From NCBI GenBank assembly GCA_030686115.1, contig CP131612.1, positions 2,294,001-2,358,000 of the forward strand: 64,000 nucleotides of DNA, read 5' to 3'. The position numbers were made by a program, and so were the translations under genes. Position 1 is the first letter of the stretch. Every line of letters begins with the position of its first letter. The stretch comes from Psychrobacter cibarius (GTDB taxonomy: Bacteria > Pseudomonadota > Gammaproteobacteria > Pseudomonadales > Moraxellaceae). This document shows, piece after piece, positions 8,021-16,901 of the stretch. A model generated the notes under the pieces. The model saw only the letters and a program-made list of their open reading frames with translations, ran no database searches and was not told where the DNA came from.

Positions 8021-10132
8021 TTAGATCAAATGCGCTTTTAACTCTAGCACTTTATCACGCGTTTTCGCCGCATCTTCAAACTTCAAATCACGTGACATTT
8101 GCTTCATAAGCTTTTCAAGACGGTTGATTTCTTTCGCCAGCAAATCAGGACTGCGTAAGATGCTAATATCAACATCAGGCAGATTGCTCTTGATTGGAAT
8201 CACTTGATTGTCATTGGCATTCTGATCGTCACCCGTATCGATTTTATCGGTGATACTGCGACGTGCCCCTTTTGGCGTGATGTTGTGTTCAAGGTTAAAT
8301 GCCACTTGTTTTTCACGGCGACGATCGGTCTCGTCTATCGCCTTTTGCATACTGTTGGTAATACGATCCGCATACAGAATGGCTTTACCATTAATATGAC
8401 GCGCAGCACGACCAATGGTCTGAATAAGTGCGCGCTCAGAACGCAAAAAGCCTTCTTTATCGGCATCAAATATCGCGACTAATGATACCTCTGGCATATC
8501 TAAACCTTCACGCAATAGGTTGATACCGACCAGTACGTCATGCACGCCAGTCCGCAACTCATGAATAATCTGCATACGCTCTACCGTATCGATGTCCGAA
8601 TGCAGATAAGCAACTTTGACATCGTATTCTTTTAGATAACTGGTCAAATCCTCTGACATACGCTTGGTCAAAGTGGTAATCAGCACGCGCTCATCTTTTT
8701 CTCGGCGCTTAGTAATCTCTGATAACACATCATCGACCTGCGTCAATACAGGACGAATCTCAATCTCAGGATCAATCAAACCCGTTGGACGCACGACTTG
8801 CTCGACCACTTGCTCGCTGTGTTCAAGCTCATACAATGCAGGCGTGGCACTGACATAAATAGTCTTAGGTTTAATACGCTCCCACTCTTCAAACTTCATC
8901 GGACGGTTGTTCATCGCACTTGGCAAACGAAAGCCATAATTGACCAAATTTTCTTTACGCGATCTATCGCCTTTATACATTGCACCGATTTGCGAAACAG
9001 TGACATGTGACTCATCAAGGAACAGCAGTGCGTCTTCTGGAATATAGTCAAATAAGGTCGGCGGCGCTTCCCCTGATGGACGACCGGAGAGATGCTGCGA
9101 ATAGTTTTCAATACCATTACAGTAGCCGAGTTGTTGAATCATCTCAAGGTCATATTGGGTACGCTCTTTGAGACGTTGCGCTTCTATGAGCTTATTATTA
9201 TCACGGAAGTATTCTAAACGCGGCTCTAGCTCCGCGCGAATGGTGTGACTGGCAGCTTCTAGTTTATTTCGCGGCGTCACATAGTGCGATTTTGGATAAA
9301 TGGTTATACGCGGCACGCTACGTACCGTCTTACCCGTTAATGGATCGAACCAAGTGATTTTTTCCACTTCATTGTCAAATAAATGCACACGTACCGCCAG
9401 CTGCTCAGACTCAGCAGGATAAATATCTAACAGCTCGCCACGCAGCCGATACGTACCGCGGCCAAAGTCTAGCTCATTGCGCGTATATTGCATTTCAACG
9501 AGACGCTTAATGGTAGCATTGCGATCGATTTTGTCCCCAACAACGACGTGCAGCAGCATTTTTAAATAACTTTCTGGATCACCCAAACCATAAATGCACG
9601 ATACCGAGGCGATAATAATCGCATCACGGCGCTCTAGGAGTGCTCGCGTCGCCGACAGGCGCATCTGATCGATATGATCATTAATAGCGCTGTCTTTTTC
9701 AATAAAGGTATCGCTGGCAGCAACGTAAGCTTCTGGCTGATAATAGTCATAATAGCTGACAAAGTACTCAACGGCATTGTTTGGAAAAAACGACTTAAAC
9801 TCACCATATAACTGCGCGGCAAGCGTTTTGTTATGTGCCATGATAATGGTTGGACGCTGTGTCTCAGAGATGACCTTTGCCATGGTATAGGTCTTACCCG
9901 AACCCGTTACACCCAGCAGTAACTGCTCATCCATGCCAGAATTAATACCGTTGACGAGCTTTTCAATTGCTTGCGGTTGATCGCCTGCTGGCTCAAATTC
10001 TGTGACCATCTCAAAAGCACGACTTGATATTTGCGTCCCAGACGCATTGACACCACTAATTTCAGCTTCGCCCTGTAGCTGAGTGGCCAATTGATTTAAC
10101 TGACTCGACGAGCGCAGTTCAGGCATTCGCAT
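8021..10132 (-). CDS. uvrB: UvrABC excinuclease subunit B
   Basis: 703 residues. UvrB is the damage-verifying helicase-like subunit of nucleotide excision repair, handed DNA by UvrA and then recruiting UvrC. Visible motifs: [12 protein letters not shown] at the start of the core, Walker A GVTGSGKT, the beta-hairpin segment [14 protein letters not shown], the DESH box in [11 protein letters not shown], helicase motif VI around QTIGRAARH, and a C-terminal UVR motif ([22 protein letters not shown]) for UvrC contact. The N-terminus is about 40 residues longer than in E. coli UvrB. The ATG at 10132 has an AGAAGAAAG site; an ATG at 10126 is equally possible. It is flanked by its own terminator. Confidence 0.97.
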   Translation of the reverse strand: MRMPELRSSSQLNQLATQLQGEAEISGVNASGTQISSRAFEMVTEFEPAGDQPQAIEKLVNGINSGMDEQLLLGVTGSGKTYTMAKVISETQRPTIIMAHNKTLAAQLYGEFKSFFPNNAVEYFVSYYDYYQPEAYVAASDTFIEKDSAINDHIDQMRLSATRALLERRDAIIIASVSCIYGLGDPESYLKMLLHVVVGDKIDRNATIKRLVEMQYTRNELDFGRGTYRLRGELLDIYPAESEQLAVRVHLFDNEVEKITWFDPLTGKTVRSVPRITIYPKSHYVTPRNKLEAASHTIRAELEPRLEYFRDNNKLIEAQRLKERTQYDLEMIQQLGYCNGIENYSQHLSGRPSGEAPPTLFDYIPEDALLFLDESHVTVSQIGAMYKGDRSRKENLVNYGFRLPSAMNNRPMKFEEWERIKPKTIYVSATPALYELEHSEQVVEQVVRPTGLIDPEIEIRPVLTQVDDVLSEITKRREKDERVLITTLTKRMSEDLTSYLKEYDVKVAYLHSDIDTVERMQIIHELRTGVHDVLVGINLLREGLDMPEVSLVAIFDADKEGFLRSERALIQTIGRAARHINGKAILYADRITNSMQKAIDETDRRREKQVAFNLEHNITPKGARRSITDKIDTGDDQNANDNQVIPIKSNLPDVDISILRSPDLLAKEINRLEKLMKQMSRDLKFEDAAKTRDKVLELKAHLI

Positions 10133-10263
10133 AATGGCTTTCTTCTTCTGAAGGTTTATAACAATGTGGGGTCTAAGCTAGGCTTTTTAAAGGTAATTAA
10201 GGGTTTTATCTTGTCACCTTCTCTTACAATATTAGCATCTAGATATGACGTCACACGCCCTAT

Positions 10264-10423
10264 TTATAACGAATAAATAGTACCTTCGTTATAAAAAACG
10301 CACACAGCAACTACTAAATTTACAAAGATTTTCATGATTAACAAACTCATTACACGACCACCTAATAAAGCCTAACGCTTGAGGCTTTCAATCTTCATTT
10401 AAGCTGGTATTATTTATAACGAA
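10264..10423. promoter_or_regulatory. Repeated TTATAACGAA sites upstream of dps
   Basis: TTATAACGAA at 10264-10273 and its perfect inverse TTCGTTATAA at 10284-10293 form an operator-like dyad. A third copy in direct orientation is at 10414-10423, about 75 bp before the dps start. The binding protein is unknown. Confidence 0.45.
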
Positions 10424-10496
10424 TCAACAAATTAGTAAGATACCAATAACAACAAATGAGATTTTCATTAAAATAATACACATGACGGAGTAGAAC

Positions 10497-10979
10497 ATGA
10501 GAGAACGTTACGCAAGTGGAATAGATGATGCAACCGCAAAGAAAATGATCGACTTATTGAACGCTAATCTAGCGAATCTCATTGATTTGAGTATGGACAG
10601 TAAGCAATGTCATTGGAATTTGCAAGGTACTGGCTTTATCGGTGTTCATCAGTTATTAGATGATACTTATGGTCGCTTGACTGAAGCTTATGATACGGTC
10701 GCTGAGCGTATTGTTATCCTTGGCGGTAAAGCCAATGGTATCTCTAAACGCGTCGTTGAGGACTCTATCCTAGAGACTTACCCTACTGATATCACTGAAG
10801 TCGATCAGCATGTTCGTGAGCTTACCAATCGTTATAAGACCATTGCGGCATCATTGCGTGAAGGGATTAATACTGCTGGTGACGCGGGTGACGAAGACAC
10901 CGCTGACCTATTAACGGAAATAAGCCGTACTGTCGATAAAGATGCATGGTTCATCGGTGCCAATGCACCAAAGAAATAA
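10497..10979 (+). CDS. dps: Dps family DNA-binding ferritin-like protein
   Basis: 160 residues. Dps forms a 12-mer that oxidises and stores iron with peroxide and shields DNA in stress. The ferroxidase signature is visible: KQCHWNLQG holds the His ligand, and LLDDTYGRLTEAYDTVAERI holds the Asp and Glu ligands contributed across the dimer interface. The C-terminus ends in lysines (APKK), and the N-terminus is short with few basic residues. A GGAG ribosome binding site lies before the ATG. Three TTATAACGAA sites upstream suggest specific control. A strong terminator follows, so the gene is monocistronic. Confidence 0.95.
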   Translation: MRERYASGIDDATAKKMIDLLNANLANLIDLSMDSKQCHWNLQGTGFIGVHQLLDDTYGRLTEAYDTVAERIVILGGKANGISKRVVEDSILETYPTDITEVDQHVRELTNRYKTIAASLREGINTAGDAGDEDTADLLTEISRTVDKDAWFIGANAPKK

Positions 10980-11045
10980 TATCTTTGTACTCAAACCAGT
11001 TATACCAATAAAACAGGTATATCAATAAGACAGTCTATATCAGCA

Positions 11046-11075
11046 AAAAAGGTCACTTTTATAGTGACCTTTTTT
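11046..11075 (+). terminator. Rho-independent terminator of dps
   Basis: GGTCACT and AGTGACC pair around a 5-base loop, flanked by A- and T-runs, so it may work in both directions. Confidence 0.88.
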
Positions 11076-11170
11076 GTGCGTACTAATTTATGTGTAATGA
11101 TTTATGTGTAATAACTTTAAGATTCGCGCTCAGAAACGGGCTTTAAAGTAGCTAAATTGTCAGTTATTAG

Positions 11171-11875
11171 TTAAAAAACACCTTGGATTATTTGTTGCAT
11201 CTGCGGTAAAAGCTCACCCAGCTGCGCCTCTGTCTCACTGGTATCCTCAGGCAAAGATTGCTTTAGAAATGCCGCTGTAATCTGTGGCTGTTTCGACAAG
11301 ATACTTTGACCCATTACCGTATCATAAAAATCAATTTGAGCATCAACTTCCGCTTGCGTATAGTAAGTTTTTGCTGCGTTAATATATGCTTGCGTCAACG
11401 TCTGCTTGTCAGTAGCATTGCCTATACCATTGGTCATTATCTTGGCATATTGACCTAGCACTTTTTGAATCTGCTCTTGTAGCGCCTGTTGGCGTTTATT
11501 TAAGTTACCATCACCTACTGACTCAGTACGATTTTGCGTTTGTACATTGATAGCATCGATAGCCGCTTGTTGCCCGTTAACGATAGATTCTATTTGCTCA
11601 TCAATATGCATCACTTCCATCAGCTTCACAATAGACGTATCTGTTGGGGAGATATTATTAATAAAAGTATTATTATTAATAGAAGCGCTATTCGCACTTA
11701 TTCTATTGATACTTACGCTTTGCTGTTGAGCAGGCTCACTATGAATTACCAGCTCAGCTTGTGCTTGAGTCAGACTGGCTACTGCGCTAATAGTGACAAC
11801 GGCCATACTTAATGAGCGAACCATGATTGAACGCCCAACAGGGCTCTCTATAGCAGACTGAAGACTTAGTTTCAT
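11171..11875 (-). CDS. Exported DUF2059-like protein
   Basis: 234 residues. The N-terminus has a signal peptide ending near SLTQAQA, so the protein is probably periplasmic. The C-terminal half, with AYINAAKTYYTQAEVDAQIDFYDTVMGQSIL, fits the DUF2059 pattern (helical, with a conserved FY...GQ segment). The ATG at 11875 is kept because AAAGAGAAAC lies just before it; an internal ATG at 11824 has none. The start is 15 bp after the stop of the upstream CDF transporter, so the two are probably co-transcribed. Function unknown. Confidence 0.7.
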   Translation of the reverse strand: MKLSLQSAIESPVGRSIMVRSLSMAVVTISAVASLTQAQAELVIHSEPAQQQSVSINRISANSASINNNTFINNISPTDTSIVKLMEVMHIDEQIESIVNGQQAAIDAINVQTQNRTESVGDGNLNKRQQALQEQIQKVLGQYAKIMTNGIGNATDKQTLTQAYINAAKTYYTQAEVDAQIDFYDTVMGQSILSKQPQITAAFLKQSLPEDTSETEAQLGELLPQMQQIIQGVF

Positions 11876-11890
11876 ATTGGTTTCTCTTTA

Positions 11891-13012
11891 TCAGGCATCT
11901 TGATTATAACTATTGGGTAAGCTCAAAGTTTCAGCATTGGGTACAGATAATGTCAGGATAGCTTCCTGAAATAAAGGATTGGCACGGAACTGACTTTCAA
12001 TAATTTCGAATTTTTGGGCAATCTCTTTTTCTTTTTGATTACCAGCGATATCGACTGCCGCCACCATAAATATCTTTTTGGGTCCCACCCACTCCAAATG
12101 TAAGTACGATACACTATCGATATCTGGATGATTGAGTAACTCGGTCAATGCATAGCCATGTATCCTCTCTGATACTTTATAACCGACCAAAAAGTCACGG
12201 TTACGGCTAATTAAAAAGATGGCTACCGCACCCAATAATATTCCGACAATGATAGAGCCGAGCGCATCCCAAAACGGCTGTCCCGTATAAGCATGCATAC
12301 CCATGGCAGCAGCAGCGACAACCAAGCCAATGACAGCTGCCAAGTCTTCAAAGAATACACCACGTAAAGTTGGGTTTGACGTATCGACCACATAACCAAT
12401 GGCACTAACATTTATCGCTTCACCATGCTTTTTGCTTTGTAAATAAGCTTGCCCTAACGAAAACCCTTCGAGCATAAACGCAATCGCCAATACAATAAAA
12501 CCGATGGTATAGTTGGTCTCGCTTTCCGCAGCATTCCACTCGGTGATACCGGTATAAATGGAGACAATCGAACCTGCCATAAAGACACCAAAAGCGGCAA
12601 TCATCGACCAGACATAAGCTTCTTTACCATAGCCAAGGGGATGGCTTTCATCAGCAGGTTTGATCGCCTTTTTCTCGGCGACAATTAATAAAGTACCGTT
12701 ACCTGCATCTGCCCACGAATGCGCTGACTCTGCGATCATAGAAGCAGAGCCCGTCATAAATGCTGCAACCGTTTTGGCAATCGCAATGATAATGTTGGCT
12801 CCAACGGCAATTAATACCGTTACCAATGAAGCGGAATGTTGCTGGTCTTTATTGGTGGTCGACTTAGCAGAATCGTCTAATACAGAGTGGGAATTACCAT
12901 CAGAAGTGGCGTCTTTAATGAGCGTGCCAGCACCCCTAGCACGGCTATTATGCGGCGCTGGCTGATGAGAAATAGGAGTATGTGACTCGGCTTCCGATGG
13001 TTTTAAGCTCAT
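11891..13012 (-). CDS. Cation diffusion facilitator (CDF) family metal transporter
   Basis: 373 residues. A polar N-terminus of about 60 residues precedes six predicted membrane helices, starting at SLVTVLIAVGANIIIAIAKTVAAF. The second helix carries ESAHSWADAGN, the H-x3-D half of the tetrahedral Zn/Fe site of CDF proteins, and later helices carry FFEDLAAVIG. A soluble C-terminal domain (HPDIDSVSYLHLEWVGPKK) would form the cytoplasmic dimer interface. CDF carriers export divalent metals by proton antiport. The organisation resembles the ZnT9-like subgroup. It leads an apparent two-gene operon with the DUF2059 gene. Confidence 0.9.
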   Translation of the reverse strand: MSLKPSEAESHTPISHQPAPHNSRARGAGTLIKDATSDGNSHSVLDDSAKSTTNKDQQHSASLVTVLIAVGANIIIAIAKTVAAFMTGSASMIAESAHSWADAGNGTLLIVAEKKAIKPADESHPLGYGKEAYVWSMIAAFGVFMAGSIVSIYTGITEWNAAESETNYTIGFIVLAIAFMLEGFSLGQAYLQSKKHGEAINVSAIGYVVDTSNPTLRGVFFEDLAAVIGLVVAAAAMGMHAYTGQPFWDALGSIIVGILLGAVAIFLISRNRDFLVGYKVSERIHGYALTELLNHPDIDSVSYLHLEWVGPKKIFMVAAVDIAGNQKEKEIAQKFEIIESQFRANPLFQEAILTLSVPNAETLSLPNSYNQDA

Positions 13013-13118
13013 AATAATCTCGATATAGGCCTTTTGAACGCAGATATATATATATTTAACCAGATCAATAGACCGTATATTGAAAGCATTTTAACTGACT
13101 ATACAGGGTCTATTCATC

Positions 13119-13664
13119 TTAACGATCATGAGAATTAGCCAGCTCACCAACCATATCCCCGATATCACAACTGGGTCGATGTGAGCTTTCCAGACGCAGG
13201 TTTTTACGCTCTAGTGCGGCATCAGCGCGGCATTGCTGCATGGGATTTTTGATATCAAGTGGCGGCGCAGGTGTGGGCTTGCCATTATCATCGATAGCGA
13301 CCATCGTAAAATAGCAGCTGTTGGTATGGCGTACGGTACGGGCTCGTACGTCTTCTGCTTCGACGCGAATGCCGACCTCCATCGAAGTATTCCCCACATA
13401 ATTAACACTTGCCGCAAAGGTGACCAATTCGCCAACATATATAGGCTCACGAAACATCACTTGGTCGACAGACAGCGTCACCACATAATTGCCGCTATAG
13501 CGACTGGCGCAAGCGTAAGCAACTTGATCAAGCATCTTAAGCAAATCACCACCATGCACATTGCCAATAAAATTCGCCATATCAGGCGTCATGAGTATCG
13601 ACATATATAGCTCATGATTTAATGGGGCTTTCTTGGCAGTTGAGCTGGTATTGTATTGCGGCAT
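13119..13664 (-). CDS. Acyl-CoA thioesterase, hotdog fold (YciA-like)
   Basis: About 181 residues from the ATG at 13664, preceded by AAGGATTTTT. The open frame runs further upstream to 13751 without a binding site. The hotdog signature is clear: TPDMANFIGNVHGGDLLKMLDQVAYACASRYSG, where the Asn/His-Gly-Gly-Asp region forms the active site, then VTLSVDQVMFREPIYVGELVTF and NSCYFTMVAID. The family hydrolyses acyl-CoA thioesters in the cytoplasm. The C-terminal tail after about residue 145 is charged and probably disordered. Confidence 0.9.
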   Translation of the reverse strand: MPQYNTSSTAKKAPLNHELYMSILMTPDMANFIGNVHGGDLLKMLDQVAYACASRYSGNYVVTLSVDQVMFREPIYVGELVTFAASVNYVGNTSMEVGIRVEAEDVRARTVRHTNSCYFTMVAIDDNGKPTPAPPLDIKNPMQQCRADAALERKNLRLESSHRPSCDIGDMVGELANSHDR

Positions 13665-13790
13665 AAAAATCCTTGAATGATTTAGGGCGTGTTGATAGTA
13701 AGTATCATTTATACAGCAGCGCACAAGAGAGCACAAACGGCACTCTGTCATTGAATGGTCTAGGTTATGTAAATTTTGAACTATTTAACT

Positions 13791-14201
13791 TTAGCTCAAC
13801 CAATGAAAACGATAAGCAAGCCAAGCGACAATGGCGCTCACTGAACCTGTCAAGATACCGCCCCAAGCAAAATCAACCAACGCTGTATCCAGTGTAAAAC
13901 CTTTGTACAACGCTAAACTGGTAAAGTCATAAGTACCGTAAGCCATCAGCCCTATTAGGCCACCAAGCAAGAATATATGACCAATCGAAGCGCCTGCTTT
14001 GATTTGTGGATATAAAATCAAGACACAGAGAGCCAGTAGATAAAACATATAGAACACGCCAGCAGCAATCATGTTTGGCTCATCGGCAAGCAGATGCCCG
14101 ATACGCTTTTCATAAAATAAGCCAGTCATAGTCTTGAGCCAAACTGCGTCAATACCCAAAAATATAAGCACAGCAGCCAGATATATAAATACATAACCCA
14201 T
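13791..14201 (-). CDS. DUF2177 family membrane protein
   Basis: 136 residues from the ATG at 14201, with AAAAGGATG upstream; a GTG at 14207 in the same frame lacks proper spacing. Four hydrophobic helices are visible, with the DUF2177-type first helix (YLAAVLIFLGIDAVWL) and the segment YGTYDFTSLALYKGF. It follows cfa on the same strand in a lipid-modification cluster. DUF2177 genes often accompany such clusters, but their biochemical role is not established. Confidence 0.82.
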   Translation of the reverse strand: MGYVFIYLAAVLIFLGIDAVWLKTMTGLFYEKRIGHLLADEPNMIAAGVFYMFYLLALCVLILYPQIKAGASIGHIFLLGGLIGLMAYGTYDFTSLALYKGFTLDTALVDFAWGGILTGSVSAIVAWLAYRFHWLS

Positions 14202-14252
14202 AACCACATCCTTTTAATTAGCGTTTTTTAATCCCAGCTTGTTTCCAGCATC

Positions 14253-14307
14253 GCTTGTTAAGTCAGTGCTTGTTAAGACACTGCCTATTGAAACGCAACT
14301 TGTTAAG
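14253..14307. repeat. Three spaced CTTGTTAAG repeats at the end of cfa
   Basis: Copies of (G/A)CTTGTTAAG start at 14253, 14268 and 14298. The last overlaps the cfa stop codon. No function assigned. Confidence 0.5.
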
Positions 14308-15796
14308 ACGCTATGTTTCGTTTGGAGGCGTCTTGGCCATCACTGTTGGCATTACCGCTTTCATGAGAATTCATAATATCGTGAATCAGGCGGCTGCTTT
14401 GCTCATCGGTGAGGGTGTCATGAGAAGACAAATCAGAGAAATGCATCACATCAATATTATCCGGCTTCACTGCGGTCAACTGCACCACGCCGATGGTGCG
14501 CTCTAAAAACCCACCTTCACAGTAACAAAAGTAAAAATCCCACAAGCGAATAAAGGCATCATCATAACCAAGACCCTTAATTTCTTCACGCTGTGCCATG
14601 AACGCTGCACGCCAGTCGCGCAAGGTATGAGCATAGTCAAAACCGTAATCATGTAGCTGCTTGATGACCATGTCGGTTTGTTCCGTAAACTGTGTATTTA
14701 GCTCTTGATTAGACAGCAAACAACCACCAGGGAAAATGTGCGTTTGGATAAAATCGACTGAATTAACATAATCTTGGTAGTTTTGATCGTTAAAAGTAAT
14801 CGCTTGCAGCACCATCAGCCCTGTGGGTTTAAGCAAGCTATTACATTTGGTAAAAAACGTCGGTAAGTACTCGTGCCCAACGGCTTCAATCATCTCGATA
14901 CTGACTAGCTTGTCGTACTGCCCTGTCAGCTCACGATAATCTTGCTTCAGCAGGGTGATTTTATCAGACAGTCCTGCCGCATCGACTCGGCGCTGCGCCT
15001 CGTCATACTGGGCGTCAGAGATGGTCGTCGTCGTTATGTGACAGCCATAATGTGTGGCGGCATAAATAGCAAAACCGCCCCACCCTGTGCCAATTTCTAT
15101 CACATGATCATCAGGCGTCAATTGTAATCGCTGGCAAATGAGCGCCAGTTTATGCTGCTGCGCTGCGCTCAGTGATACATCAGGCGTACGATAGACTGCT
15201 GCTGAATACATCATCGTATCGTCCAAAAACCGCTGATACATATCATTGCCCAAGTCATAATGCGCTAAAATATTGGACTTGGCACCAGACTGATCATTAC
15301 TGCGCAGCCGATGCTTCGCTTTTTCAAACGCCTTACTCACACCTGCAAAGCGATTTTCTAACTTATTCAACACCGCCAAGTTACGCGCTGCTAACCGAAT
15401 CAGCCCGGTCAAATCGTCCGTATCCCACTCACCATTAATATAGCTGTCTGCTAGCGCAATAGAGCCGCCAAGCAACAACTGCCGATAGACAGTAGGATCA
15501 TGAATCATCAAGGTGACGTGTAGTGAATGGCGACCCACTGCCGAACTGCTCGCGACACTATCGGATACTTTACCAAAGCTGACGGTATTAGGTGCTTGCT
15601 CATCGAATGCTCCGACTATAGTCAAGCTACCAAACTGGATATGCGCTAATGCGCGAAAGATGAATTTTCTTGCCAATTGATTCATTCCCGCACTGACGGG
15701 CTGAAAAATGGCGCTCTCATTGACGACCTTACTCATCTGTGCGGTCAATTTTCCTAATGTCGAAACGGGTGCTCGGTCGGTTGGTCGTGCTGACAT
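14303..15796 (-). CDS. cfa: Cyclopropane-fatty-acyl-phospholipid synthase family protein
   Basis: 497 residues. It transfers a methylene from S-adenosylmethionine to double bonds of membrane phospholipid acyl chains, or does a related chain methylation. An N-terminal lipid-binding part (to about residue 165, with LLLGGSIALADSYINGEWD) is followed by a Rossmann methyltransferase domain with VIEIGTGWGGFAIYAA (motif I), the substrate segment LAHYDLGNDMYQRFLDDTMMYSAA, YRELTGQYDKLVSIEMIEAVGHEYL and HIFPGGCLLS. AAGGATGAATATACG precedes the ATG. It is the fourth gene of a leftward cluster (SDR, FAD protein, DUF1365, cfa, DUF2177). Confidence 0.93.
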   Translation of the reverse strand: MSARPTDRAPVSTLGKLTAQMSKVVNESAIFQPVSAGMNQLARKFIFRALAHIQFGSLTIVGAFDEQAPNTVSFGKVSDSVASSSAVGRHSLHVTLMIHDPTVYRQLLLGGSIALADSYINGEWDTDDLTGLIRLAARNLAVLNKLENRFAGVSKAFEKAKHRLRSNDQSGAKSNILAHYDLGNDMYQRFLDDTMMYSAAVYRTPDVSLSAAQQHKLALICQRLQLTPDDHVIEIGTGWGGFAIYAATHYGCHITTTTISDAQYDEAQRRVDAAGLSDKITLLKQDYRELTGQYDKLVSIEMIEAVGHEYLPTFFTKCNSLLKPTGLMVLQAITFNDQNYQDYVNSVDFIQTHIFPGGCLLSNQELNTQFTEQTDMVIKQLHDYGFDYAHTLRDWRAAFMAQREEIKGLGYDDAFIRLWDFYFCYCEGGFLERTIGVVQLTAVKPDNIDVMHFSDLSSHDTLTDEQSSRLIHDIMNSHESGNANSDGQDASKRNIAS

Positions 15797-15879
15797 CGTA
15801 TATTCATCCTTGTTTAAATGCTCTATGCTTAAGCGTTAAGCTGATAAATTTCTTTGGCTGATCGTTAGCCCTTAAACTA

Positions 15880-16860
15880 TCAAAGAATATCTTTTTGAGT
15901 CGGTGCTTTGTTCTGTTGGCTATCGGCCAGTTTTTCATCATAATGAATATAAGGCACTTTTTTAATCGCATAAAGCTTGAAAGCATGCCAATAAATACGG
16001 GTTACAGAGGTCATGTTCATTAGCGGATTTTTTCGCAAGCTGTTGCGAATCGTTGTGGCGGTCATTAGAACGCCAGCCATTTTTATACCCGTTTTTAATA
16101 TCTCACCGCGCTCATCGCTGATATCGATAGCAATACGAACTTGCAAGCAATTATCCGGCTGCTTTTTTACCTTAACCTGCCAACGATATAGCTGGTCGAT
16201 CGGGTTAAAAGGTGAGACATGAAAATCTTTATTATGACAAAATTCAGTATTCGCGCCATTGAGTGTAAACCCATAATAATGGCGCTTATCCCACGGTGTA
16301 TTAGAGACTTCAGCCAATAAATGGGACGGTATCTGCTGCTCATCGAAACCTAAATAAAAGTTGACTGGACTAAAATATATACCCGCATTGCGGCAAACGA
16401 GCATTCCAATAATATCGCCTGTTGGCGCACTACCCGTTTGCTCAGTAAACGCTTGGTTTAAGCGGTGATTAAGTGCTTGAACAGAATTTGAACGACAATT
16501 ATCCTGCTTATCACTCATTGAGCAATTACTTAGGCTATTTGACTTTTGTAAAGGTAGACCTTGTAAGTAATCATCAGGACAAAACTGCTGCAAGGCTTTT
16601 TTCTTTGCTGAAAATAATGGCAATCCTTTGACCAGCCGTCCTTTTGAAAGCAACTTTTTTAAAAGCTTATTTTTGCTACTAATACCTGTACTTACCTCAG
16701 GAAGCTCCAGCCCTTTAGCCAATGTGCTGATATTGATGCCCCAATAACGGTATGGATACGCAAATTTATGCACACTTGGCAGTAACCGACTGTGCCAAGT
16801 CGTCCCATGGAATAACTGATGGGGTAACAGCTTATTAGGCGTGTCGGTTTCAATAGACAT
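15880..16860 (-). CDS. DUF1365 family protein
   Basis: About 326 residues from the ATG at 16860, chosen for its GAAGAGAG site. An in-frame GTG at 16905 overlaps the upstream stop codon (GTGA) and could allow coupled translation. DUF1365 features: LFHGTTWHSRLLPSVHKFAYPYRYWGINI near the start, NPVNFYLGFDEQQ-like SPVNFYLGFDE, DKRHYYGFTLNGANTEFCHNKDFHVSPFNP, and a C-terminal MNMTSVTRIYWHAFKLY. The family is almost always found with cfa-like and FAD amine-oxidase-like genes, as here. Its reaction is not established, and a role in modified fatty acid formation is inferred from context. Confidence 0.88.
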   Translation of the reverse strand: MSIETDTPNKLLPHQLFHGTTWHSRLLPSVHKFAYPYRYWGINISTLAKGLELPEVSTGISSKNKLLKKLLSKGRLVKGLPLFSAKKKALQQFCPDDYLQGLPLQKSNSLSNCSMSDKQDNCRSNSVQALNHRLNQAFTEQTGSAPTGDIIGMLVCRNAGIYFSPVNFYLGFDEQQIPSHLLAEVSNTPWDKRHYYGFTLNGANTEFCHNKDFHVSPFNPIDQLYRWQVKVKKQPDNCLQVRIAIDISDERGEILKTGIKMAGVLMTATTIRNSLRKNPLMNMTSVTRIYWHAFKLYAIKKVPYIHYDEKLADSQQNKAPTQKDIL

Positions 16861-16901
16861 AGCACTCTCTTCAATAGTGTTCGTTGATCTCACGACCAAA
16901 A

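Noticed and set aside
13682..13697. TAGGGCGTGTTGATAG upstream of the thioesterase gene as another MITE end
   Set aside because: Only the first eight bases match the MITE terminus, and there is no opposite end nearby.
13673..13897. 74-codon rightward open frame overlapping the DUF2177 gene
   Set aside because: It runs antisense through the end of the DUF2177 gene with no ribosome binding site and no recognisable content.
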